Shown here piece by piece: positions 8,361 to 16,819 of a DNA stretch of 64,000 bases. Position 1 is the first letter of the stretch. The number at the start of each line of letters is the position of its first letter. The translations under genes were made by a program, and so were the position numbers. The stretch lies in contig NZ_OZ245757.1 in NCBI RefSeq assembly GCF_965227505.1, forward strand, positions 1,550,001 to 1,614,000. The letters are read 5' to 3'. This DNA comes from Pelagibius sp965227505 (GTDB lineage Bacteria; Pseudomonadota; Alphaproteobacteria; Kiloniellales; Kiloniellaceae). The notes under the pieces are model-generated. The model was not told the DNA's origin. It saw only the letters and a list, made by a program, of their open reading frames with translations, and did not search any database.

Positions 8361-8689
8361 CTGCAGATTCTGGAGAGATGGGCTTGCAGCGTGACGCCCG
8401 GGACCTCTCTGGCGGTCCCCGTCATGGCGGCGGCATTGTCCCGGGCGTCGCCTTCGAGTGCGATCGTGGCCTGGTCGATCCCCAGGACGGACTGGACCTG
8501 GCCGAGATTGGAATGTCTGTCGGTCCTCAATCGGGCCGAAAGCGCGTTGCCGCGCACCTCGTAGGAGCCGACGTAGTAAAGGCCGGAATCGCCGCCCCAA
8601 AGCTGCCCGTCCTGCAGCATGACGACACCGGAGCCCGCCCCGATAGCCGTGTGAAACTGCAGCTTGTAGAGTCCGTTCTGCATGGGCAC
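8357..8689 (-). CDS. GrlR-like regulatory/T3SS negative regulator-family protein
   Basis: Small protein of about 110 residues. The start QNGLYKLQF, the SGVVMLQDGQLWGGDSGLYYVGSY block and the later ALSARLRTDRH strand match the GrlR family, a small lipocalin-like beta-barrel first known as an antagonist of the T3SS activator GrlA but widespread in bacteria without such systems. GGAGGGAGG lies nine bases before GTG 8689; ATG 8683 is an alternative. A shared GntR-type operator (8751-8763) lies about 60 bp upstream. No secretion genes are in the window, so the role is unknown. Confidence is good for the family, low for function. Confidence 0.65.
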   Translation of the reverse strand: MPMQNGLYKLQFHTAIGAGSGVVMLQDGQLWGGDSGLYYVGSYEVRGNALSARLRTDRHSNLGQVQSVLGIDQATIALEGDARDNAAAMTGTAREVPGVTLQAHLSRICS

Positions 8690-8996
8690 GACTGCGTCCC
8701 TCCCTCCAACGATCACCGCACCGGCCCACTTACAGGGCCTTTCCTAAACAGTATACCGTATTCCATTTTGTTCTCCGCTATCAAGGGTCGAGGCGGACAG
8801 GGCGGGCAACGGGCGCCCGGCCCCGCGCTCCGGCACGTGGTATCCGGCATCCGGTTGGGAGCCAACAGCCAGGTCCCGAGACGGTATCGCCCGGGTTCCG
8901 GACAACAGCCACGGTTCACGGATCCAGTAAGACTGCCTTGCTACCGCCCCACACTTCGCGGGTTGGTCGGCTTGGCATGTCGGTCGGTCCGGCCTG
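8690..8996. other. Non-coding stretch between GrlR-like and AMDase-like genes
   Basis: Holds the promoter side of the GrlR-like gene, including one copy of the shared 13-bp palindrome at 8751-8763. The rest, down to the converging end of the AMDase-like gene, shows no convincing gene. Confidence 0.5.
8751..8763. promoter_or_regulatory. Putative GntR/FCD operator, site A
   Basis: GTATACCGTATTC, an imperfect palindrome around ATAC-N-GTAT, 62 bp upstream of the GrlR-like start. The same 13-mer recurs exactly at site C (11422-11434). Confidence 0.6.
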
Positions 8997-9794
8997 CTAT
9001 GCGGAAGGCAGGTTGTTCAGCCGTGTTTTGAACAGCGTTCCCCAGCCTGTGACACGCGCTGTATCGATACCGGCGAGAACGAGGGATTTCCAGAGGCCGG
9101 TGGCGACGGTGTCATAGACCGGTATGCCGGTTTCCGCCTCCATCACAGCCGCCACGCGGGCTCCAAAAAGGTTGGTGCAGACCACGGCGATGGCATCAGG
9201 CTGCGCGGTCGCAACCTCTCGGATGCGTTGGGCGATCAGGTCCTCCCCGATTTCGGAATAGGAGAAATTGCCGGGGTCGTTCTCGTGACGCTCGGCAACG
9301 CAGTGATAGCCCGCGGCCGTGTAACTCGCGATGATGCGCTCCTGCACCGCCTCCAAGTAGGGCGTCACCAGCCCGATGCGCCGCACGCCGGTCGCGGCGA
9401 AGATCTCGTTCATCGCCAGCACCGAAGAGGCGGCTGGGATTCCTGTTTCCGCGGTGATCTGCCGGCAGAGGTCGTCATCGCTGGCAAAACCTTTCCAGGC
9501 CGCCGAGGTGCCGTTCCAGGTGATAACCGCGACCCTGGCCTGGGCGAGCAGCTTGGCGGCTGCGAGAATGCGGCCCGGTTCGAACTGGGCCAGAGCCTCG
9601 TCGCTCAGGGTGATCTCGGTAACCGGAAAGCGGCTGAAGTGGACCGAGACCTCCGGCAGGTCCGCCACCATCGCCGTGGTCACCGGTTCCACCACCGTGT
9701 TCGACGATGGCGTCAGCATCCCCAAAAGCACCCGGCGCGTTGTCTTTACACCTTCGTGGTCCGGCAAAACCGGCCCTGGATCCGTCATCGTCAT
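8997..9794 (-). CDS. Maleate isomerase/arylmalonate decarboxylase-like Asp/Glu racemase superfamily enzyme
   Basis: Enzyme of 265 residues. The N-terminal block LLGMLTPSSNTVVEP, ITWNGTSAAWKG, and the second half IAVVCTNLFGARVAAVMEAETGIPVYD are those of the maleate cis-trans isomerase / arylmalonate decarboxylase group. Racemases and isomerases of this fold use two cysteines. Here the second is present (Cys206) but the first position is Gly95, the pattern known from arylmalonate decarboxylase, which works with a single Cys. GGAGAT lies five bases before the ATG. It is divergent from a GntR regulator with a palindromic operator between them, near a TRAP dicarboxylate-type importer. Substrate unknown; a malonate or maleate derivative is plausible. 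Confidence 0.75.
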   Translation of the reverse strand: MTMTDPGPVLPDHEGVKTTRRVLLGMLTPSSNTVVEPVTTAMVADLPEVSVHFSRFPVTEITLSDEALAQFEPGRILAAAKLLAQARVAVITWNGTSAAWKGFASDDDLCRQITAETGIPAASSVLAMNEIFAATGVRRIGLVTPYLEAVQERIIASYTAAGYHCVAERHENDPGNFSYSEIGEDLIAQRIREVATAQPDAIAVVCTNLFGARVAAVMEAETGIPVYDTVATGLWKSLVLAGIDTARVTGWGTLFKTRLNNLPSA

Positions 9795-10121
9795 CGTATC
9801 TCCAGATGCGACTGTATGCGCGGCGTCACACCCCTAATCGATCCATCTATATATCGCGACGAAACAGCAAACACTCGCTATGGTTTAATTCTTAACACAA
9901 TCAAAAATTTACCTTACAAGCCTCTCATTCTCGTAACCTGACACATATATGGATACTGTATCCACATCTTCTTTTTGCAAGGCCGGAGTTGCCAGCGACT
10001 AGCTGCCACTTTTTTTCCCCTAGACTGGAAGACTGCTTGGGCCGATATTCTACTTGTTATACGATCAATAAATCACTTAAAAGTTGTGTGATCGAGGCGT
10101 TTCACAGAAGGAACTGGCCCC
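9795..10121. other. Divergent AT-rich regulatory region
   Basis: About 330 bp between the AMDase-like gene (minus) and the first GntR gene (plus). It is clearly richer in A+T than its surroundings and carries the perfect palindrome at 9951-9963, placed nearly midway between both starts. No gene seen. Confidence 0.6.
9951..9963. promoter_or_regulatory. Putative GntR/FCD operator, site B
   Basis: GGATACTGTATCC is a perfect 13-bp palindrome with one central base. It lies about 157 bp from both divergent starts, so it could serve the AMDase-like gene and the GntR gene together. Confidence 0.65.
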
Positions 10122-10913
10122 ATGAATGATTGGCAGGCTCCGGGCGGCCTCCAGCCGTTCCCATCCGATTTCTCCAATGTCCCTTCGACCAAGAAGATGC
10201 GCAGCGTATCGCGGGCACCGATGCACGTCGCCGTCGCCGAACAGGTGCGCAGTCTCATCATCGACGGCAAGTTGCACGAGGGCGAGCGTATCAATGAAAA
10301 CGACCTGGCGGAGTACCTCGGCTGCTCGCGCACGCCGCTGCGCGACGCTCTCAAGGTTTTGCAGTCCGAAGGCCTCATCCGTATAGAACCGCACAAGGGG
10401 ACTTTCGTGTCGCAGATCACGGTCGCAGAGACGGAAGACAGGTTCGAGGCAATGGCCCTCATCGAACGAGTCGGCGGCGAACTGACCACCCGAAAGATCA
10501 CCGACGATCAGCTGCGCTGGTTCGCCGAGTTGCATCGACAGATGTTCGCCTTTCACGACGAGGGGAAGCAGTCGGAGTATTCCGAACTGAATGACCGGAT
10601 TCATCGCTCCTTCGTTTCTCTTAGTGGAAACAAGATGTTAGCCGCAACCCATGAGAACCTGATCGTTGCCGCCAGACGCGTGCGTGTCGCCGCGATCCGC
10701 GCCAGCGAACGCTGGGAAGAGTCGGTGGCCGAGCATCGGGAGATCTTGGTTGCGATGGAAGCGCGCGAGGCGGAAAGGGTCGGCCAGCTGATCGAGCAGC
10801 ATGTCCGCCGGACCGCGGCTTTCGTTTGCGCCCACCTGCGTGAGTCGGAGACAAAGGGCCCGCGCCCGCGCCGAAGCCGCGTCTATGATCGGCGGCCCGG
10901 CTTCGCTGGCTGA
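10122..10913 (+). CDS. GntR family regulator, FCD subgroup (paralogue 1)
   Basis: Ligand-responsive repressor of 263 residues. A ~35-residue polar leader precedes the winged helix (about residues 36-100: VAEQVRSLIIDGKLHEGERINE, recognition helix SRTPLRDALKVLQSEGLI, wing HKGTFVSQ). The all-helical FCD effector domain follows, with the putative metal-binding set around NDRIHRSFVSLSGN, EHREIL and EQHVRRT. It is about as similar to the regulators at 11629 and 16093 as paralogues. It lies divergent from the AMDase-like gene across operator site B, suggesting autoregulation and control of that gene. Effector unknown. Confidence 0.88.
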   Translation: MNDWQAPGGLQPFPSDFSNVPSTKKMRSVSRAPMHVAVAEQVRSLIIDGKLHEGERINENDLAEYLGCSRTPLRDALKVLQSEGLIRIEPHKGTFVSQITVAETEDRFEAMALIERVGGELTTRKITDDQLRWFAELHRQMFAFHDEGKQSEYSELNDRIHRSFVSLSGNKMLAATHENLIVAARRVRVAAIRASERWEESVAEHREILVAMEAREAERVGQLIEQHVRRTAAFVCAHLRESETKGPRPRRSRVYDRRPGFAG

Positions 10914-11628
10914 CCGGCAGCCTCCGCAGGCAAGGCCGCAGGTCCATCGCTGTTGATCCGGTAAGGCCGGAACAGCCGTTCCGTACAGCGGCAGACCGAA
11001 AAGCCAGTCGCCAAGCGGCACCGGCGTGAAAGAGAGTTGGGGCGTCGGAGCGCGGTGCCCTTTCCCCACCGGGTCTTCCACTGGCGCCCGGACCTGCCAC
11101 GGCACGCCGCTGCACGCCCACGGCGCCATAGACGCCAGGAAACCCGGCATCAGGTTCATCACGCAGCCCGGTCCCCCGGCGCAAGCGCTTCAACCTGCCG
11201 TCGCGCCCGTGCACGACCGTCCAGACCTCCGAGCCTGATGCAGCGGGCGGGCGTCTCCGGCGTGAGCGCAGTCCGCAAGGCGGTCGTTCCACAGGCACGG
11301 CCTGGCATACGACCGGCCGATTCAGTCATGCATGGGTTTCCCCAGAAGGCTCGCGCAGAAAGTGTGCCGGACCGCCACCGCCCGAACGAGGCGCGCTTGC
11401 AATCCTTTTTTGCAGCTCTAGGTATACCGTATTCGGGACCCAAATCACCCGAGTTCCGTTAGTCTCTTTTACGCGGAACGTTGATCGACCTTCCCGCGCT
11501 GGCCAGTGGCTGCAGGGTCGTCGCCGCCGGTCCAGATCAGCGCGCCGGAAGGAAACGTTGGGCGGATGGCGTGGCTCCAACCAAGCAGGCGCACGAGGAT
11601 GATCCACCGCCATGAGGAACCGCACGCC
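10914..11628. other. Long non-coding stretch with operator site C
   Basis: About 700 bp between two GntR genes. Open frames here lack family resemblance and ribosome sites. A 6-bp inverted repeat (CGGAAC 10968-10973, GTTCCG 10978-10983) follows the first gene but has no T-run. Operator site C lies at 11422-11434. Confidence 0.5.
11422..11434. promoter_or_regulatory. Putative GntR/FCD operator, site C
   Basis: GTATACCGTATTC, identical to site A, about 195 bp upstream of the second GntR gene. Confidence 0.6.
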
Positions 11629-12498
11629 ATGACTGGACGCAAGCCGGACCGCAGGTCCCCGCCGCCCGCAGACGATGTCGCGGCGGACCATATCGAAGAT
11701 GCCGCCGCTGGGAACGCACCTGCGAGGCGGCGCGACCTGCAAGACTCCGAAATGGGATCCGCCCCCGGCTCTGCACCGGGCCCAACGGCAGGACGCGTGA
11801 AAGGAGGGACAAGGGTCGCACCCTCTTCGCTTTTGTGGCGGTGGGTGGCGGAAAATCTGCGCGAGCGCATCGTCCTCAACCATCTGCAGGAGGGCGAACG
11901 GATCAGCGAGGTTGCGCTGGCCGAAAAACTTGGCGTTTCACGCACACCACTGCGTGAGGCCCTGGCCGTCCTAAAGCGGGAAGGACTGGTGCAGAGCCGG
12001 CCGCGCTGCGGAACCTACGTCACCTTCATCACTGCGGACGACACGGCGGAGACCTTCCAGGCGATTGCCGTGGTCGAAAGCAGTGCCGGCAGGATCGCCG
12101 CGCGCTGGATCACCGATCAGGAACTCCGCGATCTCACCGGCCTCCACGAACGCCTTTACGCACTCCACCGGGAGCGCGCGCGTGAAGACTATTCCGCGGT
12201 GAACGACGAGATCCATCGCCGCTTCGTTCAGCTGACCGGCAACAGGCACCTGATCCAGGCGCACGAGCAATGGCTCGTCGCCGCCCGGCGCGTGCGCTTC
12301 CAGGCGCTGCAGGCTCAGGAGCGTTGGGACGCCTCTGTGACAGAGCACGCGGAGATCCTGGCAGCCATCGCCGCGCGCGATGCCGACCGGGCCGGCGCGC
12401 TGATCGAGCACCACGTGCGCGAAACAGGAGACTTTTTCTGCCGCAACCTGCTGGCCCGCGAAGGGCGGAGAGTCTCTACCCGCAGCCGTTTACGGTGA
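11629..12498 (+). CDS. GntR family regulator, FCD subgroup (paralogue 2)
   Basis: Regulator of about 289 residues. The first ~60 residues are a low-complexity, Pro/Ala/Arg-rich tail with no recognisable fold. The winged helix follows (LRERIVLNHLQEGERISE, recognition helix SRTPLREALAVLKREGLV, wing CGTYVTF), then an FCD domain with NDEIHRRFVQLTGN, EHAEIL and EHHVRET. ATG 11629 is chosen because a GAGGA site lies just before it; an in-frame ATG at 11506 would lengthen the tail. The C-terminal half closely follows the regulators at 10122 and 16093. It converges on the TRAP operon and probably controls part of this region. Confidence 0.85.
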   Translation: MTGRKPDRRSPPPADDVAADHIEDAAAGNAPARRRDLQDSEMGSAPGSAPGPTAGRVKGGTRVAPSSLLWRWVAENLRERIVLNHLQEGERISEVALAEKLGVSRTPLREALAVLKREGLVQSRPRCGTYVTFITADDTAETFQAIAVVESSAGRIAARWITDQELRDLTGLHERLYALHRERAREDYSAVNDEIHRRFVQLTGNRHLIQAHEQWLVAARRVRFQALQAQERWDASVTEHAEILAAIAARDADRAGALIEHHVRETGDFFCRNLLAREGRRVSTRSRLR

Positions 12499-12698
12499 AG
12501 TTCGGGCCGGTGAACGGATGGCGCCGGCGCCGTCAGCGCTCCGCCTCGACCGGCGTGGTGATGACGGCGCGTGCACCACCCGCCGTATCCCGGCCTTGTC
12601 AGTAGGTATCAGAAGGAAGGCACACGCGTTGCACTTTCCCGGATGCGCAGGACCGGCGCTCGCCTTCCACGCTGACCCCGTCTGACTTCTCGCTTCCC

Positions 12699-13976
12699 TT
12701 ACCGCAGCGCGTTCGGCAGCCAGGTGATCAGCGCCGGGACGGCGAGGCAGAGCAGCAATACGGCGTACTGCAGCACGACGAAGGGCCAGGCGTGGCGCAC
12801 CAGGGCGCCCAGGGAGATCTTCGAGACCCCGCACATGACGAAAAGCAGCACCCCCACCGGCGGCGTCATCATGCCGGCCACGAGGTTGAGGACGAAGAGG
12901 AACCCGAAGACCAGGGGATCGATACCGTATGAGAGCGCGATCGGCGCCAGCAGCGGCACCAGCATGATGTAGGCGGCATTGGACTCGATGAACATGCCGA
13001 CGACGATCAGCAGCACCATGACGATGAGGATGAAGACCGCAGGATCGGCGGTGAGAGCCTGCAGAGAACCGGAGAGGCGCAGCGGCAGCAGGTCGATGGT
13101 GAAGACGAAGGTGACCGTGGCGGCAAAGGCGATCAGCGCGGCCACCATGGCCGATGTGACGGCGGCGCGAAAGAGCGCGTCCGGCAGGTCGGCCAGGGTC
13201 AGGCTGCGGGTCACTGCGAAGCCGATGAAGAGGGCGTAGACCACGGCGATGGCCGCCCCCTCGGTGGCGGTGAAGACACCGCCGACGATGCCGCCGACCA
13301 CCACCACGGGCATCAGCAGGATGACCAGGGCGCGGCGCGTCTCCCTGGCCAGACGGCGCAGGCTGAAGGCCCGCCCGGACAGCGGATAGCCGCGGCGCCG
13401 CGCCTGCACGCTAGCCAGCACCATGAAACCGGCGGCAAGGATCAGGCCCGGCACCACCCCCGCCATAAAAAGATCGCCGACGGAGACGCTGGCCCCGGCC
13501 ATCAGCGCATAGACGATCATCGCGTTGCTGGGCGGAATGATCGGGCCGAGGTTGGCGGCGGCGGCCACCACGGCAGAGCTGTAGTCCACCGGATAGGACT
13601 TGCGCAACGCCGGCACAAGGGTACTGCCGAGGGCGCTGGCGCTGGCGACCGCAGCCCCGCTGACCGCGCCGAACAGCGTACCGGAGACGATGGTGATGTG
13701 GGCGAGGCCGCCATGGACGTGGCCCACCAAGCTGTCGGCAAAGTCAACGAGGCGGCGCACGATGCCGGCCTTCACCATCAGTTCGCCGGCCAGCATGAAC
13801 AGCGGGATCGCCATCAGCGGGAAGTTGTCGACCGCGTGCAGCATGCGCTGCGGCAGGATGGTGAAATCCACCCCGGCCAGGTGCAGGCCGCCCAGGGAAG
13901 CGATGCCCAGCGCGAAGGCGAGCGGCATACCGATAAGCGCCAGCGCCAGGAAAACGAGGACGACGGCGAGGCTCAT
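12699..13976 (-). CDS. dctM: TRAP transporter large permease (DctM-like)
   Basis: Large membrane subunit of a tripartite ATP-independent periplasmic importer, 425 residues and about 12 hydrophobic segments, starting MSLAVVLVFLALALIGMP. Family landmarks include the GIASLGG region, ANLGPIIPPSNAMIVYA, MFIESNAAYIMLVPLLAP and MMTPPVGVLLFV. It carries out sodium-driven uptake of an organic acid. The start ATG 13976 overlaps the stop of the small-permease gene (ATGA), and the open frame further upstream is only the reading-through of that gene. Confidence 0.92.
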   Translation of the reverse strand: MSLAVVLVFLALALIGMPLAFALGIASLGGLHLAGVDFTILPQRMLHAVDNFPLMAIPLFMLAGELMVKAGIVRRLVDFADSLVGHVHGGLAHITIVSGTLFGAVSGAAVASASALGSTLVPALRKSYPVDYSSAVVAAAANLGPIIPPSNAMIVYALMAGASVSVGDLFMAGVVPGLILAAGFMVLASVQARRRGYPLSGRAFSLRRLARETRRALVILLMPVVVVGGIVGGVFTATEGAAIAVVYALFIGFAVTRSLTLADLPDALFRAAVTSAMVAALIAFAATVTFVFTIDLLPLRLSGSLQALTADPAVFILIVMVLLIVVGMFIESNAAYIMLVPLLAPIALSYGIDPLVFGFLFVLNLVAGMMTPPVGVLLFVMCGVSKISLGALVRHAWPFVVLQYAVLLLCLAVPALITWLPNALR

Positions 13977-14569
13977 GCCGGCCGGTCTCCGCTTGGCTCG
14001 TCTCCGCTTGGCTCGTCCCCGCCCAGGGGGCGGGCCACCTGCACGCCGAAGCCCTCCCAGCACCGCGGCCCGCCCCAGGCCAGCAGCAGAAGATGCAGGC
14101 AGGCGTGGCCGGCGGCGATCAGCACGGCGATGTAGTAGACCGCGGCGGTGATCTCCAGCGTCGGCATGCGCTCTTCCCACTTGCCGGTGATGACCGGCAA
14201 AGCAGTGGCGAAGATCAGGGCCATCAGTGCTGCTGCAAGGGCACTGTTCAGACGGAACAGCGCCGCTCGCCTGCCGGCGGGCATCAAGGCGACGAAGGCT
14301 TCGACGCCGACATGGACGCCACGGCGCACCCCATGGGGAATGGCCAGGAACATGGCCCAGACAAAGAACAGCCGCGCCAGCTCATCGGCCGAGTCGATCG
14401 AGGACGCCAGGACGTAGCGGAAGAAGACCTGAACCGCGACGATCAGCGCCATCAAGGCCATGACGGCGACGATGGCGCCATAGGAAAAGCGGTCAGCCCA
14501 GGCAAGAGCCGTGCGGGCGGAGAGGAACAGGGCGCCGGAAGGCGCCGGCGCCCCGTTCCCTGAACTCAC
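13973..14569 (-). CDS. dctQ: TRAP transporter small permease (DctQ-like)
   Basis: Four-helix membrane subunit, 198 residues, linking the binding protein to the large permease. Helices lie at about residues 28-50, 62-82, 105-125 and 142-165; VQVFFRYVL and SADELARLFFVWAMFLAIPHGVRRG are the DctQ signatures. The last ~25 residues carry a SGDEP repeat created by an exact 15-bp tandem duplication in the DNA, giving a polar tail that is unusual for the family. The gene overlaps its neighbours on both sides by 4 bp. Confidence 0.88.
   Translation of the reverse strand: MSSGNGAPAPSGALFLSARTALAWADRFSYGAIVAVMALMALIVAVQVFFRYVLASSIDSADELARLFFVWAMFLAIPHGVRRGVHVGVEAFVALMPAGRRAALFRLNSALAAALMALIFATALPVITGKWEERMPTLEITAAVYYIAVLIAAGHACLHLLLLAWGGPRCWEGFGVQVARPLGGDEPSGDEPSGDRPA
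13986..14015. repeat. 15-bp tandem duplication inside dctQ tail
   Basis: Two exact copies of TCTCCGCTTGGCTCG (13986-14000 and 14001-14015) followed by a degenerate partial third. Being a multiple of three, it keeps the frame and encodes repeated SGDEP units. Confidence 0.8.
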
Positions 14570-15564
14570 CCCTCGGCCTCGGCGAGAACCGCGTCGATGA
14601 TCTCGCTGCCGATCTTGGCCTTCAGTTCATCGACGACGCCGGCGGTCGCGTCCTGCAAGGCGGCGCGGGTTTCCGGCGGCAGGGGGTCGAACCGCATGCC
14701 GCGCTTCACCAGTTCGACCCGCGCGGCCGCATCTTCCTCGGCGGCCTTGGCCCGCTGCCAGGCCACCGCGCCAGCCGCCGCATCGCGCAGGGCCTGCTGC
14801 TGTTCTGCCGGAAGCGCGTCGAAACGGTCCTTGTTGGCGACGAGAATGATGAAGTCGAAGAAGTGACCGCTGTCGGAGACATACTTCTGAACCTCGTCGA
14901 AGCGCCGGGTCGCGATAATGCTATAGGGGTTTTCCTGACCGTCGAGCACATTCTGTTGCAGGGCGGAGTAGACCTCCTTGATGCCCATGGCCACGGGGTT
15001 CGCGCCGATGGCCTTGAAGCTGGCGAGATGGGTCTCGTTCGGCTGCAGGCGGATCTTCAAGTCCGCAAAGTCGGCCATGGTCCTCAAGGGGCGGACGTTG
15101 TTGGTGACGTTGCGCGAGCCCAGTTCCATGTAGCCAAGGGAAAGAAATCCCTTCTCCGCCAACTTCTCGTCCAGCAGATCGCCCACCTTGCCGTCGATTA
15201 CTCGAAAGGCGGCGTCGCGGTCAGAAAATGCGAAGGGCAGGCTGACGGCTTCGAGTTCGGGCACAGTGCGAGACAGATAGGCGATGCCGATCCAGGTGGC
15301 GAAGACCGTGCCCGAGCGGACCTGGTCGACGTTCTCCTGGGCGCCGCCAAGCTGCATGGCCGGGAAAATATCGGCCGTCAATGCACCGCCGCTGTGTTCC
15401 GCCAGTTCCTGCTTGAAAACCTCCATGGCCTTGCTGCTGGAATGGTCGACGGCAAAGTTGCCGGCGATGCGGACCGTCTCGGCGACCGAGGGCCCGGCCC
15501 CCGCGAAGAGCAGCGGAGCCGCCAGGACGGCCATGCCAAGAACTCGGATCAGTCTAAACCTCAT
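14566..15564 (-). CDS. dctP: TRAP transporter solute-binding protein (DctP-like)
   Basis: Periplasmic binding protein of 332 residues. A Sec signal peptide (MRFRLIRVLGMAVLAAPLLFAGAGPSVAE, cleaved around 28) is followed by the DctP-family pattern VRIAGNFAVDHSSSKAMEVFKQEL, MQLGGAQENVDQVRSG and the organic-acid clamp region IRLQPNETHLASFKAIGANPVAM with its conserved Arg. It delivers a carboxylate ligand to the DctQM membrane pair encoded downstream. First gene of the minus-strand TRAP operon. The ligand is unknown, though the nearby AMDase-like enzyme hints at a malonate- or maleate-like acid. Confidence 0.9.
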   Translation of the reverse strand: MRFRLIRVLGMAVLAAPLLFAGAGPSVAETVRIAGNFAVDHSSSKAMEVFKQELAEHSGGALTADIFPAMQLGGAQENVDQVRSGTVFATWIGIAYLSRTVPELEAVSLPFAFSDRDAAFRVIDGKVGDLLDEKLAEKGFLSLGYMELGSRNVTNNVRPLRTMADFADLKIRLQPNETHLASFKAIGANPVAMGIKEVYSALQQNVLDGQENPYSIIATRRFDEVQKYVSDSGHFFDFIILVANKDRFDALPAEQQQALRDAAAGAVAWQRAKAAEEDAAARVELVKRGMRFDPLPPETRAALQDATAGVVDELKAKIGSEIIDAVLAEAEG

Positions 15565-16092
15565 GTCAGTTTTCCTTCTTATCAGGCGGCTTCGTTACCG
15601 GCTGCCCAGATGGCAGCGCCGTTCGGAAACCGGTTCCTCCCAAAACGCGTGCTCAAAGCTTCCCGGCCCCGGACATCGCTGCACGCTTCTCCTTCGACGA
15701 CCAGGGGAACCAGGGGCGACAGCGCGGCCACAAAGGACGTTACGACCGACTTGCTGCTTCTCCAGGGCTTCTGAATGGCTGCGGGAAGGACCCGCGAGAA
15801 CAGGCTTGCTCAGACTGAGACGTGCGCCGCTGTTTCTCCCCGCTTCACGTTCCATCCGTCGACCGCCCCTCTGCGCCGCGGGGCCCCTAAACCGCTTAGA
15901 CCAGGTTTCGCAAAGCACCGCGTATGAAGCGCGAAAGTCTATGGCATGTGGCGGGATATGCAACTATAACTGTTTTTTATTGCCCTTACATAATCGTAAA
16001 AAGACATAATACGGTATACAGAATTCCAGTCAATGGTGCGCTGTCGGGACAGCTGAACGCGGAGATGCGAGAACAGGAGGTCTAGGAAAGCG
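15565..16092. other. Divergent intergenic region, TRAP operon / GntR paralogue 3
   Basis: About 530 bp. The 150 bp nearest the GntR gene are AT-rich and hold operator site D (16007-16019). No gene with a ribosome site or family match was seen. Confidence 0.5.
16007..16019. promoter_or_regulatory. Putative GntR/FCD operator, site D
   Basis: TAATACGGTATAC, the reverse orientation of the site A/C sequence apart from one end base. It lies 74 bp before the GntR start at 16093 and also upstream of the divergent TRAP operon. Confidence 0.6.
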
Positions 16093-16776
16093 ATGACGTC
16101 ATCAGATGCAGTATCCGTCTTGCGTAAGCCCCTGCACGCGGCGGTGACCGCCCGGCTGCGCGCGATGATCATGGACGGTCGCCTGAAGCCTGGCGAACGC
16201 ATCAATGAGAATGCCCTTGCGCATTCAATGGACGTTTCCCGAACGCCCCTGCGCGAAGCCCTAAAGACCCTGCAGGGCGAAGGCCTGATTCTCACGGAAC
16301 TCCACAGGGGCACCTACGTCTCCGAGATCACCGTCGAAGAAACGGCGGAGCTGTTCGAGGCCCTGGCCGGGATCGAGCGCATCTGCGGAGAACTTGCCGT
16401 TCGTCGCCTCGGGGCCGTCGAGCTCCGCAAACTGCAGGCGCTTCACGATGAGATGTATGCCTTCCACGCTGAGAAAGACCGGGAGCGCTACTTCGAGCTC
16501 AATGACCGCATCCACCGCGCCATCGTAAAGCTGAGCGGCAACACAAGGCTGATTACCTTCCACGCCAAGCTGATTGTCGGCGCAACCCGCGCCCGCTTCG
16601 CCGCACTTCATCACGCCGCACGCTGGGATGAATCCGTCGACGAGCACAAGGGGATCATGACGGCGATCGAAGACCGCGATGCGGGAGAAGCCGGCCGGCT
16701 GATCCATCAGCATGTACACCAGACCGGCGCGCTGGTCTGCACAATGCTCGACAAGCGGGCACCCGACGCACCCTAG
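16093..16776 (+). CDS. GntR family regulator, FCD subgroup (paralogue 3)
   Basis: Regulator of 227 residues without the long leader seen in its two paralogues. Winged helix: VTARLRAMIMDGRLKPGERINE, recognition helix SRTPLREALKTLQGEGLI, wing HRGTYVSEITVEET. The FCD domain contains NDRIHRAIVKLSGN, DEHKGIMTAI and HQHVHQT, the expected metal-binding histidine positions. It is divergent from the dctPQM operon with operator site D between them, so it is the best candidate for the TRAP repressor. Effector is presumably the imported acid. Confidence 0.88.
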   Translation: MTSSDAVSVLRKPLHAAVTARLRAMIMDGRLKPGERINENALAHSMDVSRTPLREALKTLQGEGLILTELHRGTYVSEITVEETAELFEALAGIERICGELAVRRLGAVELRKLQALHDEMYAFHAEKDRERYFELNDRIHRAIVKLSGNTRLITFHAKLIVGATRARFAALHHAARWDESVDEHKGIMTAIEDRDAGEAGRLIHQHVHQTGALVCTMLDKRAPDAP

Positions 16777-16819
16777 TTGCGCTGCGGCCTTTACTTCCGG
16801 TCAGCGCAAGACCCACCGG

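Noticed and set aside
10968..10983. CGGAAC / GTTCCG inverted repeat after the first GntR gene as a terminator
   Set aside because: Only 6 bp and no T-run follows.
11506..11628. Upstream extension of the GntR paralogue 2 frame
   Set aside because: No conserved sequence and the ATG at 11629 has a better ribosome site; the leader length remains uncertain.
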